From Bolinopsis microptera (Eukaryota; Ctenophora; Tentaculata; Lobata; Bolinopsidae), in the NCBI RefSeq assembly GCF_026151205.1, contig NC_087082.1, positions 20,112,494 through 20,176,493 of the forward strand: a DNA stretch of 64,000 bases, read 5' to 3'. This document shows, piece after piece, positions 34,827 to 46,726 of the stretch (position 1 is its first letter; each line of letters opens with the position of its first letter). Made by a program: the position numbers and the translations under genes. The notes under the pieces were generated by a model, which saw only the letters and a list, made by a program, of their open reading frames with translations, was not told the origin of the DNA and searched no databases.

Positions 34827-35345
34827 AAGTATACAGCCCATTAAAATGTAGCTTGCACTGAACACAACGTACCTAATTATATTACCACAAAACCGATCAA
34901 AATGATGTTAAAAGTAAAACAATCATTGCACGTGCAAATAGATTGCACGTGCAAATAGATTGCACGTGCAATCTATTTGCACGTGAGCTGTCGTACATGA
35001 CAGTGTACAAAGATAATTCTCTGAATATTATAAGTAAGACTAGAAAACCCGTGGTCACAGGGTGGAACCTAATACTAATAGTATTCTTTGGAAGTCAGTT
35101 TTAATCGTGTCAAAAAGTATTCATCCCCACCGAAGATACGGCCAAACAAAATGTTACTCGTACTAAACACAGCGTAATATCAACAAAACCGATTAAAATG
35201 ACGTTAAAACAATCATTGCACGTGGGTGTAACAATCCTCGTTACTATGGTTACTACGCAAGTTCATATTTTTCGTTTGATTTGCACGTGGGCGGTCGTAC
35301 AGACGACAAAGATAATTCTCTGAATTATAAGTAAGATTTTATTGT
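34160..35345. repeat. diverged direct repeats carrying TTTGCACGTG...GTCGTACA
   Basis: TTTGCACGTGnnCTGTCGTAC-like sequence followed by CAAAnATAATTCTCTGAAT occurs near 34258, 34976 and 35280. CAAAACCGATnAAAATGA followed by AATCATTGCACGTG occurs near 34890 and 35187. Confidence 0.75.
34946..34985. repeat. 40-bp perfect palindrome of CACGTG units
   Basis: CACGTGCAAATAGATTGCAC is followed by its exact reverse complement. It contains three CACGTG E-box palindromes. Confidence 0.95.
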
Positions 35346-36150
35346 TTTTTAAAATCAGGACATTATTTTTGAAACACCCTGTATTGCACGGTAGCATATA
35401 TTGTAATGCGCAATAGTCGATAAAGACACCGTGGTTGTTATAAAAAGGAGATGATGAAGCAAGTATTCAGGAACATAGGCATGACACAAAGAAGAATGGT
35501 CGGTGGGGATTGGGACCCACTTAAATCACCTTAACACAGTGCCCCTCAGTAATCCATCCTGTCACTCAAATAATTTGTTATATAGTAGTGTTGAAAGTAT
35601 TAAAACAGACAAAATAAAACACCGATATATTAACTTAAATTTCTGTCATAACACAGACAACCTTTGGATGAATTGTCACAAAAAATCTAAGAAATTAGGA
35701 TTCAGATCAGAAGAATATCCTGGCAATATGATTTTTTAATTAGATTTTTTTACTACGTACACGAAATTTCATGCATTGTTTTTCTTTCATAATATTACAT
35801 ATATTCATGAGCAGCAATCAGGAATAATCATCGAGCAGGCATCGGTCATTATAGATGTCCATTTTCATTATCAAAAATATTAAAAATCGAGTGATTTCAA
35901 TCAACGATTTTGGCATCGTGAACATATTAATTAAGCATCTTTAAGTAGCTTTTCCAGAGTTCTGATGTAATCAGATATTATGTTCTGACTGTTACCGGCC
36001 AGAATGGGGTGGATAACTGATAAGGGCAAGATACTGATAACGTAATAATATGTACACAATCTCTAATACTCCTATATAACTACGTTTACATTTTATAATG
36101 CACGTGTAACGCAGTTTTATTTAGCGTTTTGCTATTTTCTGATTAATACC
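35346..36150. other. no feature recognised
   Basis: AT-rich sequence without supported exon or repeat. Confidence 0.55.
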
Positions 36151-36155
36151 GGGTC

Positions 36156-36374
36156 CACGGTAACAGTACCACGGCCACAGCTAGCTGTTACCACGGTAAC
36201 AGCTAGCTGTTACCACGGCCACAGCTAGCTGTTACCACGGCCACAGCTAGCTGTTACCACGGCCACAGCTAGCTGTTACCACGGCCACAGCTAGCTGTTA
36301 CCACGGCCACAGTACCACGGCCACAGCTAGCTGTTACCACGGCCACAGTACCACGGCCACAGCTAGCTGTACCT
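36156..36374. repeat. 24-bp minisatellite (GCTAGCTGTTACCACGGCCACA)
   Basis: About nine units combine AGCTAGCTGTTACCACGGCC and ACAGTACCACGGCC variants; the GTTACCACGG core resembles other arrays in the window. Confidence 0.9.
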
Positions 36375-37498
36375 AGGCCCAAGGTTATTGGACCACAGTA
36401 GAATAGCGTAAACATGGTTTTGAAACCACGCTAAACTTTCATTTTCGCTCCAAATATAAAATAAAATCATACTGTAATTCACCGTAAAATATTGTTAAAC
36501 TTTAACAATTTGATTTGTGACGTTTCACAGCGTATTCCTCGAATCTAGATAAAATCAAAGTTACATTAACTGCCACAAAAGTTAAATTTACAAAACGCAG
36601 TCCCTTACAAAAACTCATACTTCTCAACTTCAATATGTTTCGTTTAGTATTTAGGTAACAAATAACTGAAAAATTAGAAAAACCTCATCAGATTGTGTTT
36701 CAAGTATCACCAGCAAAAAATCCTGTCGTAAACGCACTAAAATCTCTGTTATTTGGGAGTGATCCAATAAAACAAATTGCTACTAATTCTTACATCTTTC
36801 AATTGAGTAGAAATTACGTCTTGAATGTGGAAAATGTATTTGAACGAGCTGTACAATTTGGAACGCCACTTTTACAAGCTTCAACTTCTGCTTTTATTTT
36901 ATGAAATCAACTATTATTATAGTATATATGTATATATCTCATTCTCAACAACTAATAAACCTAAACACTGTCAAGTCTAACAATGGCAGTAATTCTAAAA
37001 CAATCTGTAGCCTCATCAAACTAGTCAATGTTTGACAATTGTTGTCATGGCCTTATAGTTATATGTATGTACTAGAACCTTACTGCATTCAGGGTAAAAG
37101 GGATTCGTCATGATTCAAGAGGCGTTAGTTATATTTTTTATTAAGATCATTATTCAAAGAACAAAGATTAGATTTTACTCGAATAATATAGACTCACACT
37201 CTAATAATCTTAATTGACTTAATAAACATAATTACTTTAATAACCTTACACCCAGACTATAAATCCAACATTCCATAATCCATACCAATCTTCAGATGAC
37301 AAGAGAATTAACCCACATACATAATTATATCAAAAACATAATTATCAAAACAAACTTCCTTCAGCTGCATAGTTCGTATAACATCAAGTCACCTTCGTTT
37401 TAAAAATCAATAAATTACAAAAAACTTTTTATACTCTCGAAGAAATCGAATAGTTCGGGACTCTGAGAGCCCTTGCTGAATCAAGTCTGTTAATATCC
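36375..37498. other. no gene supported
   Basis: A 69-codon open stretch at 36695-36904 has ordinary composition but no start, splice context or similarity I recognise. Confidence 0.5.
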
Positions 37499-37577
37499 TG
37501 TGAACTTGTCACGTGCGAACTTGTCACGTGTGAACTTGTCACGTGCAAACTTGTCACGTGTGAACTTGTCACGTGCT
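37499..37577. repeat. 15-bp tandem repeat (GAACTTGTCACGTGT)
   Basis: Five units with alternating spacer base (GTG-GAAC, GCG-AAC, GCA-AAC); each contains CACGTG. Confidence 0.9.
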
Positions 37578-37863
37578 AGAGAGAGATCTTGTCGGAGAGA
37601 ACGAGGCTAACTGTTACTTAGTACACCAATCTGAAATAAATTAGGGTTAGAATATTTAAAATATGTTTGAGAATTTGCTCTGGGGAACGTGGTCATGTTC
37701 ATGTTAGTATTATGAATTTATTAAATTCATTTAAGAAATACGTCAATAAGATTCGACAGAAAAATTCAGAGCTGAACAGCGAACAAATATTTTTTTAAAA
37801 ATATTAATTACTTTTTATAAATTTTTGAGTATTTTATAAGCCGTAGTACATACATATTGCATT

Positions 37864-37963
37864 NNNNNNNNNNNNNNNNNNNNNNNNNNNNNNNNNNNNN
37901 NNNNNNNNNNNNNNNNNNNNNNNNNNNNNNNNNNNNNNNNNNNNNNNNNNNNNNNNNNNNNNN
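37864..37963. other. assembly gap, 100 N
   Basis: Exactly 100 N, a conventional scaffold-gap length; the true distance and even the order of the flanks may be unknown. Confidence 0.99.
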
Positions 37964-39170
37964 CCTGCCTTGGAAAGAAAATTATTTTTCCCCCTAAATA
38001 CTATGATCAACTTATCTCCTCTGCTAACTTTTAAAGACCGTCCACACAGTAACCTTCCCTGATAGACGTCTGTATAACGAATATTAACTGCTCCTTTATA
38101 ATATTAACGTATTAAGGTGTCTGGAATTTACACTCCGTAATTTGTGAGGAATGTGAACCTTTAATTTCTTGTATGTGGATTTACTTCTCCCTCCTCATCT
38201 ACAATCTACATCCCCCCTCGTACCTGTCACTCTTATCTAGAAACATGTTGCAGTATCCTGTACACTTTCATATGCTTTTATCGTTGGATTATTGTCAAAA
38301 GTACAAGGAGGGGTGAGAATCGGTTGAAAAAAGAAGTGTAACTTATTTTGATCTTTAACCAATCAATTACAGTAAGAATTAAGGGTCTTTCAGTAAAATG
38401 TTGAGTTACAGTACGAATGTTATGATTCCTAGTAGTTGTACAGTGTACACTGATCACTAATAGGAAAATGAAACCTTTTACTATAGCTATACTTTAGTTG
38501 TAAAGGAAGACTTATAATAGTTACCGCTAGTGTTACTATATATCTACTACTACCGCTGTCACAAACAGACGCGTTTCTCATCAAGTTAAACAAGTTTTTA
38601 ACTCTAAGGTGTTGAATAAGGGCGTGGCTGAGACTAAATATCGTACCCTGCCAACATTGACAATGTTTCATAGATTTTATATTTATGTTTAGATAAAGAT
38701 TAAAGTAGTTTGTGTAAGCTTTATCTGACGATCTTAATGCTGTACGGATCTTTGAAGTTAAAGAATTGACATGGTAGTTAATAATTCAGTGTTATACAAG
38801 TGCGAAACCGCCAGATATTAACTAATAACTGCATTCTTAACAGGATTTATTAAATTACTTTCAAGGTTTTACATTTATTATTTAACCATACCATGTCTAT
38901 CATAATCTCACACTATCATCATACAATCCACGTGCTTTACAAGACATATCATATCAGTTAATAAACTGGTAAACCTTACAACTGTGACATTTAGCGTGTC
39001 ACTTGTTACTCTTAGTAACTGAACTGGTGACAGTTTGTAATTTTCTTAACCAAGGTGCAGGGTTGGTGGAGAAGTTAAATAGTTCTTTAATTTTCTGTTT
39101 AAACATTAATTAAAACAAATACAGACACCGCACATACACGGTGTCTTACTCTAGTAGCAGGGAGTAAGAC
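37964..39170. other. no feature recognised
   Basis: AT-rich sequence without supported exon or repeat. Confidence 0.55.
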
Positions 39171-39177
39171 ACGGTCT

Positions 39178-39358
39178 ATGTATTATTATGATATTTATTA
39201 TGATATTCGAATATTTTAATAATATTATATTTATCATGATATTCGAATATTTTAATAATATTATATTTACATGGTATTCTAATATTTTAATAATATTATA
39301 TTTATCATGATATATTCGAATATTTTAATAATAATATTATATTTACATGGTATTCTAA
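39178..39358. repeat. AT-rich tandem repeat
   Basis: About five units of 33-36 bp contain ATATTCGAATATTTTAATAA; the TTCGAA centre is palindromic. Confidence 0.85.
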
Positions 39359-40800
39359 AATTCGAACACAAACCTTACTAGTTTTACATAAACTTTGGTA
39401 TCTCACTTGATTACAATCTAATTCCGATTGCAATTTCAAAATAAAAACCTTTTTGAAAGTTTCATATTATTAAGTTTAAAATTTTCACGTTATTCAGTTT
39501 AAAAGATGAAAATTATTTAGTTTAAAACGTTTCAAATTGTTCAGGATATCAGATGGATATTTTGTGGTAGATGACGAACTTTCTTCCGCTGCAAGCTCCA
39601 TGCAACAGTTAGTTACCATGGTTACACTACTAGTTACCATAGTAACATGCAACAGTTTGTTTCTCACATAATCTTACGCATATTTTCCACATTTTTCTTT
39701 AATTACGAAAAGACAAATATGGGTATCATCCTCCAATACTTTTTATTCGAAACTGATTAGAAAAAGGGTCAGCCCAAATATTTGTATCAGATAAATTCTG
39801 AACAGAAATAACATGATCCACCACGATAACCAATTAATTAAAATATTACCAGATATTATCTAAAAATAGTTGTTAACAGAGATTGTTACACACAGCTGTT
39901 CCGTCTCATTTTATTCCTAATTTAACTTTAATTAGTTTAATTACTAGATCTAATTGGAACCAATCATTCCGCACACAAATGAAGCTGATTATTCCACAAT
40001 TGTACAAAAATCAAGTGTAAATTTGTCCGAACACTGCAATGCAGATCTCCCAAAATACCGTGCTAACTTTCCGATTCCTGTGTCCGGCCTGGGATTTTCC
40101 GTATCAAGTTTCATAATAAACGCTCTCGATCTAATTTAGGGGACAATACTGTCGGTAATGTTGTACCAATGCTGTCGGTAATTGTAAGGGATTTAATACC
40201 GTACAGCTGGATATAGCGCCACTTTTAGAGTTGATGAAAGGTTGCAAGACACTACCTAGAAATTACCATCGTTGTGGATTGTGGATCAAGTCACGCGCAA
40301 TTTAGGGTCACGTGCACTTTATGACTTAAGGCGGCTGCACTTTATAGTGTAGCTTTAACTTGTAAATGCACTGTTCGGGATAGCGATGTACGTGATAGCT
40401 GTGACAATCACTAACTGTAACTATAAGGACTAAATACATTGTACGACTAAGACTAATGTACATTATACATTATATTATTAGATAAGAGTTACAGTGTGTA
40501 TATTGTATAAGTTCCACCTTATCTCCCTTATACAACTGTTACTTTGCAGGGGGAGGGACCATCCAACCATTCAGTATCATGTTGTACTATCCAACATTTA
40601 ACCGTTTACCAATTTAATTGACAGCTGTAACTAAGAAACATTCAACCCACGATTGTAAGTTTTCTCCACTCTGAGGTAGCCTGTGTTTTAGTACACCAGC
40701 AATAACAAGCATTACAAGTCCCACACATAATTAGCACACCCCACACTCTGAACTTCTGAAGAAGAAGCCCCGACACTATCTGATAACCACTCCCCGAACC
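39359..40800. other. no gene supported
   Basis: Contains GTTACCATGGTTAC and a nearby ACTAGTTACCATAGTAAC at about 39610-39650, again the shared core. No exon supported. Confidence 0.5.
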
Positions 40801-41962
40801 CTCGTCTCTCATTGGCTCCCACCCTCCCCTCTTCGTCTTTCATTGGCTCCCACCCTCCCCTCCTCGTCTCTCATTGGCTCCCACCCTCCCCTCCTCGTCT
40901 CTCATTGGCTCCCACCCTCCCCTCCTCGTCTCTCATTGGCTCCCACCCTCCCCTCTTCGTCTTTCATTGGCTCCCACCCTCCCCTCCTCGTCTCTCATTG
41001 GCTCCCACCCTCCCCTCCTCGTCTCTCATTGGCTCCCACCCTCCCCTCCTCGTCTCTCATTGGCTCCCACCCTCCCCTCTTCGTCTTTCATTGGCTCCCA
41101 CCCTCCCCTCCTCGTCTCTCATTGGCTCCCACCCTCCCCTCCTCGTCTCTCATTGGCTCCCACCCTCCCCTCCTCGTCTCTCATTGGCTCCCACCCTCCC
41201 CTCCTCGTCTCTCATTGGCTCCCACCCTCCCCTCCTCGTCTCTCATTGGCTCCCACCCTCCCCTCCTCGTCTCTCATTGGCTCCCACCCTCCCCTCCTCG
41301 TCTCTCATTGGCTCCCACCCTCCCCTCCTCGTCTCTCATTGGCTCCCACCCTCCCCTCCTCGTCTCTCATTGGCTCCCACCCTCCCCTCTTCGTCTTTCA
41401 TTGGCTCCCACCCTCCCCTCCTCGTCTCTCATTGGCTCCCACCCTCCCCTCCTCGTCTCTCATTGGCTCCCACCCTCCCCTCCTCGTCTCTCATTGGCTC
41501 CCACCCTCCCCTCCTCGTCTCTCATTGGCTCCCACCCTCCCCTCCTCGTCTCTCATTGGCTCCCACCCTCCCCTCCTCGTCTCTCATTGGCTCCCACCCT
41601 CCCCTCCTCGTCTCTCATTGGCTCCCACCCTCCCCTCCTCGTCTCTCATTGGCTCCCACCCTCCCCTCCTCGTCTCTCATTGGCTCCCACCCTCCCCTCC
41701 TCGTCTCTCATTGGCTCCCACCCTCCCCTCCTCGTCTCTCATTGGCTCCCACCCTCCTCTCCTCGTCTCTCATTGGCTCCCACCCTCCCCTCCTCGTCTC
41801 TCATTGGCTCCCACCCTCCCCTCCTCGTCTCTCATTGGCTCCCACCCTCCCCTCCTCGTCTCTCATTGGCTCCCACCCTCCCCTCCTCGTCTCTCATTGG
41901 CTCCCACCCTCCCCTCCTCGTCTCTCATTGGCTCCCACCCTCCCCTCCTCGTCTCTCATTGG
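40801..41962 (+). repeat. 31-bp pyrimidine-rich minisatellite, about 37 copies, free of AG dinucleotides
   Basis: The unit reads CTCATTGGCTCCCACCCTCC then CCTCCTCGTCT. None of the units I read contains AG on the plus strand, and the array ends ...CATTGGAG/GACAG, where the first AG after more than 1.1 kb appears. Because 31 is not a multiple of three and units lack stops, all three plus frames are open; I do not treat those as genes. Confidence 0.95.
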
Positions 41963-42069
41963 AGGACAGCTCTACAAGCTGCACTCCTACTGGTCAATGT
42001 GTGAGATACTATCTTGTGATTGGTCAGCAGTGTGTGTCACGTGACACACGCTGTGTACCGTGTTGACAG

Positions 42070-42146
42070 GAGTGGTGTTTGGCAAGAGGGAAGAGGTCTA
42101 CTCCCACCTCCGCAAGCGTTTAAAGTCTAAATATAACACACTGTAA
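42070..42146 (+). CDS. candidate terminal coding exon of an unidentified gene
   Basis: After TTGACAG the frame reads VVFGKREEVYSHLRKRLKSK and five more codons to TAA. The basic, amphipathic sequence looks like the cytoplasmic C-terminus of a membrane protein. I could not find a partner exon that joins in phase: the segment after the 31-bp array (41963-41998) either shifts frame or gives a stop at the join. No family recognised. Confidence 0.35.
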
Positions 42147-42446
42147 TGTGATACCCAGAACGAGATACCCCATATCTGCACAATATCTGCTGTGTCACAT
42201 TCTCCCAGTGTAAAGTATAACAACAGGATGTAATGTTAGTAGATGTGAAATATTACTAATCACTATATTGTAGTGATGACTATTCATTAATCTGTAACAA
42301 TCTGTGTTAGGGCTATGATGCGTATCCTCTTACGTTAATACGTTAAATCAGAGAAATTTTCACTCAGATATTATCCGTTCCTTCCGGGTCGCGACCACGC
42401 CTATAACAGTCAAACATTCTTAAGTCACAACTGAAACGATTACCAC

Positions 42447-43066
42447 TGTTAACGTTACCGTGGCAATGTTGACGTTGCCGTGGCAATGTCGACGTTACCG
42501 TGGTAATGTCGACGTTACCGTGGCAATGTCGACGTTACCGTGGCAATGTCGACGTTACCGTGGCAATGTTGACGTTACCGTGGCAATGTCGACGTTACCG
42601 TGGTAATGTCGACGTTACCGTGGCAATGTCGACGTTACCGTGGCAATGTCGACGTTACCGTGGCAATGTCGACGTTACCGTGGCAATGTCGACGTTACCG
42701 TGGCAATGTCGACGTTACCGTGGCAATGTTGACGTTACCGTGGCAATGTTGACGTTACCGTGGCAATGTTAACGTTACCGTGGTAATGTTGACGTTACCG
42801 TGGCAATGTTAACGTTACCGTGGCAATGTTGACGTTACCGTGGCAATGTTAACGTTACCGTGGTAATGTCGACGTTACCGTGGCAATGTTAACGTTACCG
42901 TGGCAATGTTAACGTTACCGTGGCAATGTTAACGTTACCGTGGCAATGTTAACGTTACCGTGGCAATGTTAACGTTACCGTGGCAATGTTAACGTTACCG
43001 TGGCAATGTTAACGTTACCGTGGCAATGTCGACGTTACCGTGGCAATGTTAACGTTACCGCGGCAA
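42447..43066. repeat. 20-bp minisatellite (CGTTACCGTGGCAATGTCGA / GTTAA), about 31 copies
   Basis: The unit carries CGTTACCGTGGCAATG. It alternates between a GTCGAC and a GTTAAC junction, with GTCGAC units concentrated in the left half and GTTAAC units in the right half. Confidence 0.96.
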
Positions 43067-44226
43067 CCGTACTTTTTACTGCAGAGAGAAGTTAAGTAGT
43101 GGTTATATGGCTTCTTATCTGGTGAAGTAGCGTGGGAGCGTGTCAAATAACATAAAGATAACATGTACTAGTAGTAACACTAGTTAGGTACATGATACAC
43201 ATGATAAAACACAGCGCACACAGCTGTAGTACTCAGATTACACTTCTACTAGAGTACTACACGCTGAACTGCCTCATGTACTATTTTAGTGAACTGACTG
43301 AAGAGTAAAGACAGACTTTTGTATTTGTTAATATTTTTACTTTCAGAAACGTCGTATTTAGTCCGACATATTGATACTGACTTACTTATACTGATAGAAT
43401 GTAAAGAACTGCTCAATATCCAATTTATCAGTGAACTACGTGTACCAACCCCTCCTCAAGTATCAATAACCACCCTGATAATATGATATTTACTCAAAAC
43501 AAATCGTCAGATTCTTATTCTGACTCAGCAAACTTATCTACATGACTTGAATCAGCTAAATTGGTCTGGTTTGTATTAAAATAAGGCAGTGTATTTTAGC
43601 TCCAGCTCCAGTTGGCAGGTGTTCACGTTGAAAATAGTGCCAACAGTAGCGGTAACAATTATATAATATAGAGACACCAGACTTATTCAGCGGTTACAGT
43701 AAATTCCCATTTTGTCGCTACACACTGCCCAGTAATTATAAATTAACACAGTTAGAATGCAGTATCCTTTATAAATTATCACTAATTATGTTCGGTTGTA
43801 AAATAGAGATTTTAGAAAATGTCGCTATTATAATAGCTGTGAGTTATCCCGAATTATGGGAAATATTAATACGGAAATCAATGTGGGAAAAATTAATTTA
43901 ATGTTTTAAAAGTTTGAACGAATTACAGTTCGAGCTAAGTACTTAAATAATACTTGAATCAGGTTACATAATCATTAAACATAATTATTGTAATACACTT
44001 AAGTTAACGCGAAAATTGATACGAATTTTAATTTTGTCATCCTCGTCCTCTCTTAAAAGGTGTCCCCTCGTGCCCATTACCATCTTACCCCGCTTAAAAC
44101 ACTCTTCTCAGTCCCTTTCTTAACATTAATATTCTGATTTTCTAAACATTAATATTCTGATTTCTGATTTTCTGAGCATTAATATTCTGATTTCTGATTT
44201 TCTGAGCATTAATATCTGATTTTCAG
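43067..44226. other. no gene; short repeat at 44128-44222
   Basis: Mostly unique AT-rich sequence; four units of CATTAATATTCTGATTT(TCTGA) occur at the right end. Confidence 0.6.
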
Positions 44227-45648
44227 TTACAGGTGTAGAGAGTATTCTATTGTATAACGCTCTGCTAGATGAACTGTAAGTGGGGCAACAACCACGGTAC
44301 AGCAGTTATTATCACACATTAGTTGTACAATAGATTATAAAGGTAGACTATACAATATCAAACAGGCACCACCTTGTATGGTTACTTGGTACTCTGGTTA
44401 CTAGCAGAAGTAATATAGTAGGCTGGTTATGTACACCACTAAAATATGTTAAAGCAGATTATGTAAATATCTGTCAGTCTGACAGCAAAAAATTACCTCC
44501 CACTCACCCTTCTACAATCTTTACTACAAGCTTAACTGCTATCTCACATACGTGATATACAGTGTGTATACATATAGACTACGTGATTAAATATAGCTGT
44601 GTCTTATTTGCAAGGGGCTGAAGTTCTATCCTTTGCGTAGGGCAGACTGTAATTACACAGCACACATCATATTGTTATCACACTGTACTGTACTGTAGAC
44701 AGCTGTAGACTGTAATCACACACATTACGTTTAACACACACACACACACACACACTAGGATCACGATATGTTCTCATTTATTAGAGCAATGTACGAAGAG
44801 ATTTGACGCATATTTCACTACATGCTACAGCAGGATATAAAGATATTGTCATAATAACGTACGTTAATAATACAAGAGCTGAACGCTCTGTGCCCTTACA
44901 TTATCATGCAATGTAAGGGCACATTAGATGTACCATCAGTATTCAGCCATGTTCACCAAGCAGTCTCCTACCAGATTTGTGAGGTAGTAAAAGGTTTATT
45001 TAGTCTGACAACTAAAACACGTATGAAATAATAGACCCCACCCACCCTCCCAAACCCCTCCCAGAACCCCTCCCAAAAACCCTCCCAGACCTTCATCCAC
45101 GTCCCCTCCCAGACCCCACCCCACCTCCCAAAACCCCTCCCAGACCCCTCCCAATAACCCCTCAGACTCTCCCAGGACTCCAGACCCCTCCAAGACCCCT
45201 CAAACCCCTCCCAGGACTCTCCCAGACCCCTCCCAAACCCCTCCAGGGACCCTCCACAGACCCCTCCCGACCCTCCCAGACCCCTCCCCAGACCCCTCAA
45301 AACCCTCCCAGACCCCTCCCAGACCCTCCGACCCCTACCAGGCCCCTCCCAAACCCCTCCTACCCCTCCCAGAACCTCCCAGACCCTACCAGACCCCTCC
45401 AGCCCTCCCAGACCCCTCCGGTTTGTTACTGTTAAAACTCTTTCTTGGACTTGTTCTGACAACTAGCTTGTACTCGTATTTCTGTGTAGAAAATGTGAGT
45501 TATTCGTAGATATTATTAGAAATTGTCAGACTTTCTCCTCATAAAAGCAAAAAGTTCGGCCAGTGATTACTGAAGTATTATATTTACATGTATTACAGGG
45601 TGTACCACAGTACTAGCAGTTACTACAGCTACTTACTATTAGATATAG
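44227..45648 (+). CDS. two candidate internal exons of an unidentified gene
   Basis: Exon a (44227-44275, after TTTCAG, before GTAAGT) and exon b (45599-45648, after TTACAG, before GTAGGT) join in phase to read VESILLYNALLDE then LVYHSTSSYYSYLLLD. Splice sites are good, but each exon is short and I recognise no family. A further phase-compatible stretch follows TTTGCAG at 55051. They may be chance. Confidence 0.25.
44738..44757. repeat. CA microsatellite
   Basis: About ten AC/CA repeats. Confidence 0.9.
44890..44922. repeat. 13-bp stem hairpin
   Basis: GTGCCCTTACATT, a 7-base loop, AATGTAAGGGCAC; perfect stem. Confidence 0.9.
45035..45420. repeat. CCCTCCCAGACC low-complexity repeat
   Basis: Irregular pyrimidine-rich repeat (CCCCTCCCAGACC, CCTCCCAAA). 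The minus-strand Gly/Trp-rich open frames across it are composition artefacts. Confidence 0.9.
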
Positions 45649-45800
45649 GTAGGTGTATTCGTGTACCACCCCCTTTATTCGTTAGTAGGGCGTGTTTAAC
45701 GTTCTCTTCCTTAATATTGACAGAGAGAATAATTATAATTACCAGTTTGTCAGATGTATTATTATGTAGTGTTTGGAGGACAGGTAGTATTAAGGAGTAG

Positions 45801-46726
45801 CATTAAGAGGTAGTATATATTTATGTTATTATATATTAGTAATATATCAGTGTTAAACTGTTAGAACATTATACAACAAAGGGGTGTCCATGTATTTTAG
45901 TCGAGGATCTAGGGCGTAACAACTCCAGCTAGATGCTTTTATCCTCTCGTTTTGAGCGACATGAAAATATTTTCCATTACAATTAACAGGTTGACAGGTA
46001 GTGGGTATACACAAAAAGGGTGCCCTAAATACTACGAAAATTAGGAGCAAACCACGTGGACATTGTGTGGTAAAACACGTGACATGACACGTGTATATTG
46101 TCATGGTAACTCGTGACATTGTCATGGTAACACGTGACTTGGCTGGTCAGGTGTAAGGTCTTGCTGAAAACAATGTAAATACTTGTACATACTCCTTCAC
46201 ACAATGCAGCCAATTACTTTTGGGAATAATGATGGATAAACCTAACGCACCTGATGGCTGTTGTCGGGAAATGAGAGATTCTCATTGGCTGAGAGCGGTC
46301 ACGTGAATTAGTGATCCTGGGATAATTCGATTACTCGCAGGCAACAGCGCGGGTATTATCGCTTATAACTACGCAAGCAGCTGATACATGTAAGATTATT
46401 GAGGTTAACTGGTTTATACAGGAGGGAGTGAGATAATAATATACAGGGAGGAGTGAGATGATTCTTATTTAACACCTGTTACCATGACAATGCCACGTGT
46501 CATGTCACGTGTTATCATGACAATGTCACGTGTCATGTCACGTGTTACACAGTGTCAAGTATCTTTTTAGCAAACATAATCAGGCTAAAAAATTTATTTT
46601 CGTCAACAGTTTATAATACATAACAACTGAGGTCATTCAGAAAATACGCTCGACGAAAAAGTAAGAATGTTTCAAAAACGCAACAATTGTCGTGACAGAA
46701 TTCAAACTATGAGTAGAATGAGTAGG
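45801..46726. other. no gene supported; CACGTG/CATGAC-rich patches
   Basis: Short alternations of CACGTGTCATGTCACGTG and TTATCATGACAATGT occur at about 46075-46140 and 46470-46550. Confidence 0.6.

Noticed and set aside
40812-42066. Three overlapping 376-410-codon Pro/Ser/Leu-rich open frames
   Set aside because: Artefact of a stop-free 31-bp repeat read in three frames.
44890-44922. microRNA precursor
   Set aside because: The stem is only 13 bp, too short for a miRNA hairpin.
44968-45462. Gly/Trp-rich 164-codon frame
   Set aside because: Reads a CCCTCCCAGACC low-complexity repeat.
45853-46213. Minus-strand open stretch with CQPVNCNGKYFHV-like sequence
   Set aside because: Ordinary-looking composition over about 60 codons, but no clear acceptor with a partner exon and no recognisable family.
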